This document shows, piece by piece, positions 61,085 through 64,000 of a stretch of DNA of 64,000 bases. The stretch is taken from assembly GCA_016841875.1 (NCBI GenBank), contig JAENYG010000009.1:96813-160812 (forward strand), given 5' to 3'. The stretch is from Syntrophomonas sp. (GTDB lineage: Bacteria; Bacillota; Syntrophomonadia; Syntrophomonadales; Syntrophomonadaceae). Both the position numbers and the translations under genes were made by a program. The notes beneath the pieces were generated by a model. That model saw only the letters and a program-made list of their open reading frames with translations, searched no databases and was not told where the DNA came from. The stretch's first letter is position 1; each line of letters begins with the position of its first letter.

Positions 61085-61999
61085 ATGAAATATATAATTG
61101 GTGTGGATGGCGGCGCCACCAAAACTGAGGCGGTTGCATATAGTTTAGAAGACCAGGAGCTGGGCTCAGGTTATTCGGGTTTTGGAAATCTCCTTTTAAA
61201 TTTTGATGAAGCAACAAAAAACATAATGAATGCCATCCAGCAATGCATAAATAGCCTAAAGGAACAGAAAAGACAAGGGGAATGTTTGGGTATATACTTA
61301 GGAATAGCGGGAATTGAAGTTAGTGACAATATAGAGAAAGTAGAGACTTTGCTTAAAGAAGAGTTCTATTGTAAGGTACAAGGTTTTCACGATTCACAGC
61401 TTGCTCATGCGGCCATATTAAAAGGTGAAGACGGGATTATTACCTTATCTGGAACGGGCTCGGTAAGTTATGGTTTATATAAGGGTAAGATGGCCAGAAC
61501 TGGTGGCTGGGGTCATATTTTAGGTGACGAGGGAAGCGGCTATGCTATAGCCTTAGCGGCTTTTAAAAGGATGACGCTGGAGGAAGATTCGGGATGGGTA
61601 AGGAGTGAACTTACTCAGATGATTATGAGTAAGCTTAACGCAGATCAGGTAAATGATATTAAAGAATTTATTTATTCAGCCAGTAAGGGAGAAATTGCAG
61701 CATTTGCATCTATAGTGGTGGAACTTGCTAAGGCTGCAGAGATAAATTCAGTTAATATACTGAAACAGGCAGGAAAAGAGCTGGCTATTATGACAGAAAG
61801 ACTTTATAAGAAACTGGGGATCAATGAATTCATTAACATAGGAGTTAGTGGGAGCATCCTAAGTAAAGTTGATATAGTAAGGGAAGAATTCAGAAGCTGC
61901 TTGGAAAGGGATTTAGACTCAGTCAACTTAATAGCAGACGATATTTCCGCAACCAGAGGAGCCTGCTATTTACATAGAAGAATTATAGAGCAGGATTAA
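61085..61999 (+). CDS. BadF/BadG/BcrA/BcrD-family sugar kinase (probable GlcNAc kinase)
   Basis: 304 residues of the ASKHA fold. Phosphate-1 loop YIIGVDGGATKTEAVAYSL, phosphate-2 LSGTGSVSYGLYKG, GGWGHILGDEGSGYAIALAAFKRM and the adenosine loop NIGVSGSILSKVDIVREEF match the GlcNAc/MurNAc kinase group (NagK, MurK). In this operon it would make GlcNAc-6-P for nagA, allowing use of unphosphorylated GlcNAc released inside the cell. MurNAc is a possible second substrate, but no MurQ etherase is present. 25 nt after nagB. Confidence 0.87.
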   Translation: MKYIIGVDGGATKTEAVAYSLEDQELGSGYSGFGNLLLNFDEATKNIMNAIQQCINSLKEQKRQGECLGIYLGIAGIEVSDNIEKVETLLKEEFYCKVQGFHDSQLAHAAILKGEDGIITLSGTGSVSYGLYKGKMARTGGWGHILGDEGSGYAIALAAFKRMTLEEDSGWVRSELTQMIMSKLNADQVNDIKEFIYSASKGEIAAFASIVVELAKAAEINSVNILKQAGKELAIMTERLYKKLGINEFINIGVSGSILSKVDIVREEFRSCLERDLDSVNLIADDISATRGACYLHRRIIEQD

Positions 62000-62022
62000 A
62001 ATATTACAAAAGAGGATAAAGT

Positions 62023-63924
62023 ATGTATCTGATACCATTACCACAGCAGATTGCAGCCCAGGATGGAGCGTTTTCTATAGTCCATAATACTGCCATTGTG
62101 CTAGACGCGGCGCAGGATGGTATTGACTTCGAAACCGCCAAGCTTCTACAGCAGGAAATTGAAAAGGCTATAGCCATTAAGCTACCCATTAAAAAAGGGC
62201 TGCGAAGTGAAAGGAATATTGCTAAAAACTGCATTTGCTTTGAATATGACCAAATGGATAGAGAAACTGAAGCCTATAAGCTGACGGTAACCCCCGATAA
62301 AATTACTATTTCCGCTGATTGCCACCGCGGTTTCCTTTATGGCGTGTCCACCCTGATTCAGCTATGCAAGACATCCCGTGGGGAAATCGGCTGTGTGGAC
62401 ATTGTCGATGAACCATCCTATGCCAACCGAGGATATTTGCTGGATGTCAGCCGTGGAAGGGTGCCAACTATGGACAGCTTGAAAGCAATGGTGGATAGGT
62501 TGTCATTGTATAAAATCAATCAACTTCAGTTGTACATGGAAAACTGTTTGTGCTTAGATGGCTTTGAAGAAATTTGGTCGCAGACAGATCCTTTTTTACC
62601 GGAAGAAATTCTGTATTTGGACCGCTATTGCATTATGAGAAGTATTGAACTGGTGCCATGTATTGCTACATTTGGACATTTGTATGATTTACTCTGTTCC
62701 GTCAGCTTTGGTAAATACAGAGAAGTTGATGACGAGCAGGCAGGGATCTTTACCTGGCATAACCGCATGAGACACCACACCATCAATGTTGCCGATCCGG
62801 AAAGCTTCACTCTTATTACGGGTATTCTTGACCAATACATTTCCTTGTTCCACAGCAATAAAATAAACATTTGCTGCGATGAAACATTTGATTTGGGCAA
62901 GGGTAAAAGTGCCGGCCTGGCTGAAAAAATGGCTTATGGAGAACTGTATCTTTCTTATGTCAATAAGTTAGTAGAATATCTTCAAAACAAGGGAAAAGAA
63001 GTGATGATTTGGGGAGATGTTTTGCAGAATAATCGCGAGATGATCGGTAAATTGAATGCTGAGGTTACCTGCCTCAACTGGTTCTATGATTGTGGAGCCC
63101 AAGAAGAGATTTTTAAAATCTTCGCAGACCATGGCTTAAAACAGTATGCCTGTCCCAGCGTATCTGGTTACAGCCGCCTGGTGAACGCCTATGATATGAG
63201 TTTTACCAATATCAAGGAGATGGCGGAGTTAGGCAATGAATATCATGTAGAAGGATTTTTGAATACGGATTGGGGGGATTGCGGTAGTATAAATATGCCA
63301 GCCCTTAATATTCCCTGCATGATTTACGGTGCAGCACAAGGCTGGAACGTGGAGGATAATAGGGATTTTGCAAATATAGACCAGGTTATTTCTTTGGTAG
63401 AATACGGTGATCAGAGTAAAAATCTGGTGGGCCTTCTGCGGGAACTTTCTCATCAAGATATCATTACTTTTAACGATGTGGTATTTTTCAGGGATTATAA
63501 GGTGTTCAATCAGACCTACGATCAGGGTGGGATCTATATGCATGAAAAAGCTAAAAATAAGATGATGCAGGTTTCAGAGAATCAGCTTAAGGCAGCAGTT
63601 ACCAGATGTGCGGAAATCATTAAATGTCTTAAACAGAATGATAGCACGTCCCATACCGACCTTCGTCAGCAAATGACGGAGTATTATCTGGCTGCTCGTG
63701 GTGTGGCACTAATGCAGGAATTAACGCTGGTCATTAAACAATGGGAATATGGTCAGAATGTACATCCGCTGGATACTCCCCATGAAATAGCCAGTAAGCT
63801 GGAAAGCTGGCTTATGGATTACAGTAAGGATTGGAGAGCTGTCAGCCGTGAGAGCGAATTGTTCCGAATAAAAGAATTTGTTTGGCAAATCTGTTCCATT
63901 CTCAGGAAATATAACGAGGTATAA
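62023..63924 (+). CDS. Intracellular GH20 beta-N-acetylhexosaminidase
   Basis: 633 residues. An N-terminal GH20b domain (MYLIPLPQQIAAQDGAFSI, AYKLTVTPDKITISADCHRGFLYGVSTLIQL) precedes the TIM barrel (RGYLLDVSRGRVPTMDSLKAMVDRLSLYKINQLQLY, ELVPCIATFGH). The catalytic Asp-Glu pair is in ICCDETFDLGKGKS, and VMIWGDVLQNN and NWFYDC line the site. An extra C-terminal helical region of ~150 residues is present. No signal peptide, so it should cut GlcNAc from oligosaccharides or glycoconjugates taken up whole. It ends the nag operon; a hairpin follows. 23 nt after the kinase. Confidence 0.92.
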   Translation: MYLIPLPQQIAAQDGAFSIVHNTAIVLDAAQDGIDFETAKLLQQEIEKAIAIKLPIKKGLRSERNIAKNCICFEYDQMDRETEAYKLTVTPDKITISADCHRGFLYGVSTLIQLCKTSRGEIGCVDIVDEPSYANRGYLLDVSRGRVPTMDSLKAMVDRLSLYKINQLQLYMENCLCLDGFEEIWSQTDPFLPEEILYLDRYCIMRSIELVPCIATFGHLYDLLCSVSFGKYREVDDEQAGIFTWHNRMRHHTINVADPESFTLITGILDQYISLFHSNKINICCDETFDLGKGKSAGLAEKMAYGELYLSYVNKLVEYLQNKGKEVMIWGDVLQNNREMIGKLNAEVTCLNWFYDCGAQEEIFKIFADHGLKQYACPSVSGYSRLVNAYDMSFTNIKEMAELGNEYHVEGFLNTDWGDCGSINMPALNIPCMIYGAAQGWNVEDNRDFANIDQVISLVEYGDQSKNLVGLLRELSHQDIITFNDVVFFRDYKVFNQTYDQGGIYMHEKAKNKMMQVSENQLKAAVTRCAEIIKCLKQNDSTSHTDLRQQMTEYYLAARGVALMQELTLVIKQWEYGQNVHPLDTPHEIASKLESWLMDYSKDWRAVSRESELFRIKEFVWQICSILRKYNEV

Positions 63925-63949
63925 AACAGGTGGCGGGTTCTGTTTTATA
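63920..63949 (+). terminator. Hairpin at end of nag operon
   Basis: TATAAAACAG pairs exactly with CTGTTTTATA; the left arm overlaps the GH20 stop codon. The T-tract lies within the stem, so it is a weak terminator or an mRNA 3'-end hairpin. Confidence 0.5.
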
Positions 63950-64000
63950 ACCTGCATTCCCGGAATTTATAACGAGGGTGGATCCACACCTAGTGCTGTG

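Noticed and set aside
63970..64000. AGGGTGG-ATCC-AC sequence at the window end, resembling the T-box antiterminator motif
   Set aside because: The stem I and specifier region would have to lie in the preceding ~200 nt, which is the GH20 coding end and a hairpin. The motif alone is not enough.

Overview
The window looks like the chromosome of a low-to-mid GC Gram-positive bacterium of the Clostridia. Syntrophomonas-type fatty-acid oxidisers are my best guess, but this is inference. Supporting signs are strong AGGAGG-type ribosome binding sites, frequent TTG and GTG starts, a VanW protein, a sodium:alanine symporter, acetoacetate and long-chain acyl-CoA ligases, LysM and CgeB-type proteins typical of endospore formers, and GGGGACGG palindromes of the kind seen in Clostridia. 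No rRNA, tRNA or CRISPR array was seen.

Layout. 1-11.3 kb: end of an AGCS symporter, a DUF1858 protein with a CTG start, a VanW/stalk/LRR surface protein, a ComEC-like lipoprotein with damaged metal ligands, a flavodoxin-fold reductase, an L,D-transpeptidase, an MBL hydrolase and a SWIM-SNF2 helicase, with three long perfect or near-perfect palindromes between them. 11.7-39.6 kb: an accessory stretch of short single-gene units (acetyltransferases, pentapeptide proteins, lipoproteins, a transglutaminase-like protein, small membrane proteins) interspersed with fossil pieces of its own genes. These include fragments of the transglutaminase locus, a coiled-coil gene, an acetyltransferase and yccF, a truncated BlaR1-like gene and a frameshifted chloramphenicol acetyltransferase. 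A stand-alone structured RNA with its own promoter and terminator lies at about 20.5-20.75 kb, upstream of acetoacetyl-CoA synthetase. 40-42.6 kb: a histidine kinase/response regulator pair with a probable operator.

43.1-50.9 kb is the most unusual part. Three tandem paralogues share a CgeB-like glycosyltransferase plus LysM chassis but have different C-termini: a lytic transglycosylase, a NodB deacetylase, or nothing followed by a fossil NodB tail. They are followed by a MurF-like ligase lacking its N-terminal domain, a stalk-domain NodB deacetylase and, facing them, a small protein that resembles spore-surface proteins. None of the set has a signal peptide. I infer a mother-cell system that builds or tailors the glycan of the spore surface or cortex.

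51-58.4 kb: a serine recombinase fossil, a MacAB-type export operon with a Yip1 protein, an IS110 fragment and another coding fossil, and a long-chain acyl-CoA ligase. 59.2-63.9 kb: a compact N-acetylglucosamine salvage operon (nagA, nagB, a BadF-type kinase and an intracellular GH20 hexosaminidase).
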